Assembly (NCBI RefSeq): GCF_000513275.1
Contig: NZ_CBVJ010000106.1
Location: 62,001-126,000, forward strand
From: Paenibacillus gorillae
Lineage (GTDB): Bacteria; Bacillota; Bacilli; Paenibacillales; Paenibacillaceae
Direction of reading: 5' to 3'
DNA: 64,000 nucleotides
Below, one piece after another: positions 63,184-64,000 of this stretch. How positions within the stretch are numbered: the first letter of the stretch is position 1; every line of letters begins with the position of its first letter. The position numbers and the translations under genes were made by a program. Below the pieces are notes generated by a model, which saw only the letters and a list, made by a program, of their open reading frames with translations, ran no database searches and was not told the DNA's origin.

Positions 63184-64000
63184 TTAGGATAATTGAGCTA
63201 ACCGCTCCAATAAGTACCGTTTTACATCAGCAGACAAATCCTCGCGCTCCAGTGCAAAATCAATCGTCGCCTGCACAAAGCCTAGCTTGTCCCCCACATC
63301 ATGGCGCTTGCCGGTAAAGCGATGTCCAATAAGCTGTGAAATCCGATTCAGCTTCTGCAAGCTGTCGGTCAGCTGAATTTCGCCGCCTTTGCCTGGGACC
63401 GCCCGTTCCAGCAAATCGAAAATCGCCGGCTCCAGTATGTAACGGCCGACAACCGCCCAATTGGAAGGCGCATGCCCTTGCATAGGCTTCTCCACTAAAT
63501 CGCGCAGCAGGCCGTCTTTATTCCCTGGCTCGAAGTCGACGATTCCGTATTTATGCGTCTGCTCCCAAGGAACTTCCGTAACCGCGATAACGGAGGTTTG
63601 CCGCTTCTCATACACGTCTATCATTTGCTTCAAGCATGGAGGATCGGACTTCAATATATCATCACCCAGCAATACGGCAAATGGCTCGTCACCGATAAAG
63701 CGTCTTGCACACAACACCGCATGACCAAGACCAAGCGGTTCTTTCTGACGCACATAATAAATGTCGGCCAGCTTGGAGATTTCCTGAACGATGGCCAGCA
63801 TTTGCTCATTGCCCCGTTCCTCCAGCTCCGCTTCAAGCTCGAAGGATTTGTCAAAATGATCCTCGATCGCTCGCTTATGACGCCCGCTTACAATTACGAT
63901 GCTGTCGATGCCCGACTGCACCGCTTCCTCCACAATATATTGGATGGCCGGTTTGTCGATAATCGGAAGCATCTCTTTCGGCTGCGCTTTAGTTGCAGGC
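63184..64000 (-). CDS. galU: UTP--glucose-1-phosphate uridylyltransferase (5' end outside the window)
   Basis: This is the partial product of a gene continuing past position 64000. It makes UDP-glucose for wall polymers and polysaccharides. The visible 271 residues begin in PATKAQPKEM and continue MLPIIDKPAIQYIVEEAVQSG, with GHAVLCARRFIGDEPFAVLLGDDI (the Mg-binding Asp), and GKGGEIQLTDSLQ and GKRHDVGDKLGFVQATIDFAL, which are characteristic of bacterial GalU. About 25 N-terminal residues with the nucleotide-binding GLGTRF loop are missing. It is followed by a terminator. The internal ATG at 63972 should not be taken as the start. Confidence 0.93.
   Translation of the reverse strand, partial: PATKAQPKEMLPIIDKPAIQYIVEEAVQSGIDSIVIVSGRHKRAIEDHFDKSFELEAELEERGNEQMLAIVQEISKLADIYYVRQKEPLGLGHAVLCARRFIGDEPFAVLLGDDILKSDPPCLKQMIDVYEKRQTSVIAVTEVPWEQTHKYGIVDFEPGNKDGLLRDLVEKPMQGHAPSNWAVVGRYILEPAIFDLLERAVPGKGGEIQLTDSLQKLNRISQLIGHRFTGKRHDVGDKLGFVQATIDFALEREDLSADVKRYLLERLAQLS

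Overview
The window looks like a chromosomal segment of a Paenibacillus-type endospore-forming Firmicute (Paenibacillaceae). The reasons are strong Shine-Dalgarno sites (GGAGG), a very large S-layer-homology (SLH) anchored GH16 glucanase, an LplABC-like sugar transporter with a YesM/YesN-like two-component system, CcpA-type cre sites, a MoxR-DUF58-transglutaminase cluster, and proteins close to Bacillus GsaB, NtdP, YneF and SodA. Most of the window is of medium GC; roughly the first 10 kb is visibly more AT-rich.

Region by region. (1) 1-8,175, minus strand: an accessory operon made of an RCC1-repeat exported protein, a 1,914-residue RHS/YD-repeat surface protein with a unique C-terminal tip, and a small three-helix membrane protein that is a candidate immunity partner. 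It ends in a perfect hairpin beside a decayed IS3-family orfA. A clear cobalamin riboswitch lies in its 5' leader, which is not the usual company for a B12 riboswitch. The RCC1 start is disrupted by a 7-base homopolymer; removing one base restores a standard signal peptide. (2) 8,176-10,047: a gene-poor scar with a diverged, internally deleted second copy of the guaA 3' end in direct orientation to the real guaA, plus an AI-2E family permease. This suggests an old island insertion at the guaA 3' end. (3) 10,048-13,609: guaA, a DUF418 membrane protein and a GNAT acetyltransferase. (4) 13,677-19,024: MoxR ATPase, DUF58 protein and transglutaminase. (5) 19,025-19,992: a repeat-rich intergenic zone with degenerate ~39-bp repeats, inverted TGCACTTTTGCATTTT-type motifs and a 7-bp satellite. 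(6) 19,993-27,473: a serine hydrolase with a copper-amine-oxidase-like N-domain, bcp, a three-gene ABC-2 exporter, an LCP-family cell-wall ligase and gsaB. (7) 27,721-44,011: a beta-1,3-glucan locus with the SLH-GH16-GH16 enzyme under a perfect cre match, a solute-binding lipoprotein gene broken by a frameshift, two permeases, and a divergent sensor kinase/regulator pair. (8) 44,328-49,997: inositol-phosphatase family protein, TauE-like permease, uvsE, a small unknown, ddl and a cysteine amidase. (9) 50,118-56,697: IclR regulator, alpha/beta hydrolase, folE, YneF-like protein, queG, rnhA, lepB, ntdP-like and GNAT. (10) 57,055-64,000: sodA, a His/Gly/Pro-rich protein with a DUF4430 (transcobalamin-like) domain, an HtrA-like protease lacking PDZ, a zinc-ribbon/FxLYD membrane protein, an orphan araB under a near-perfect cre, and galU running off the right edge.

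How the genes may work together. Glucan breakdown at the S-layer, oligosaccharide import and YesMN-type sensing form one functional block under carbon catabolite control. Most remaining genes are envelope or housekeeping functions. The most unusual part is the left end, where a B12-sensing leader appears to drive a surface RHS/RCC1 operon next to a guaA insertion scar.
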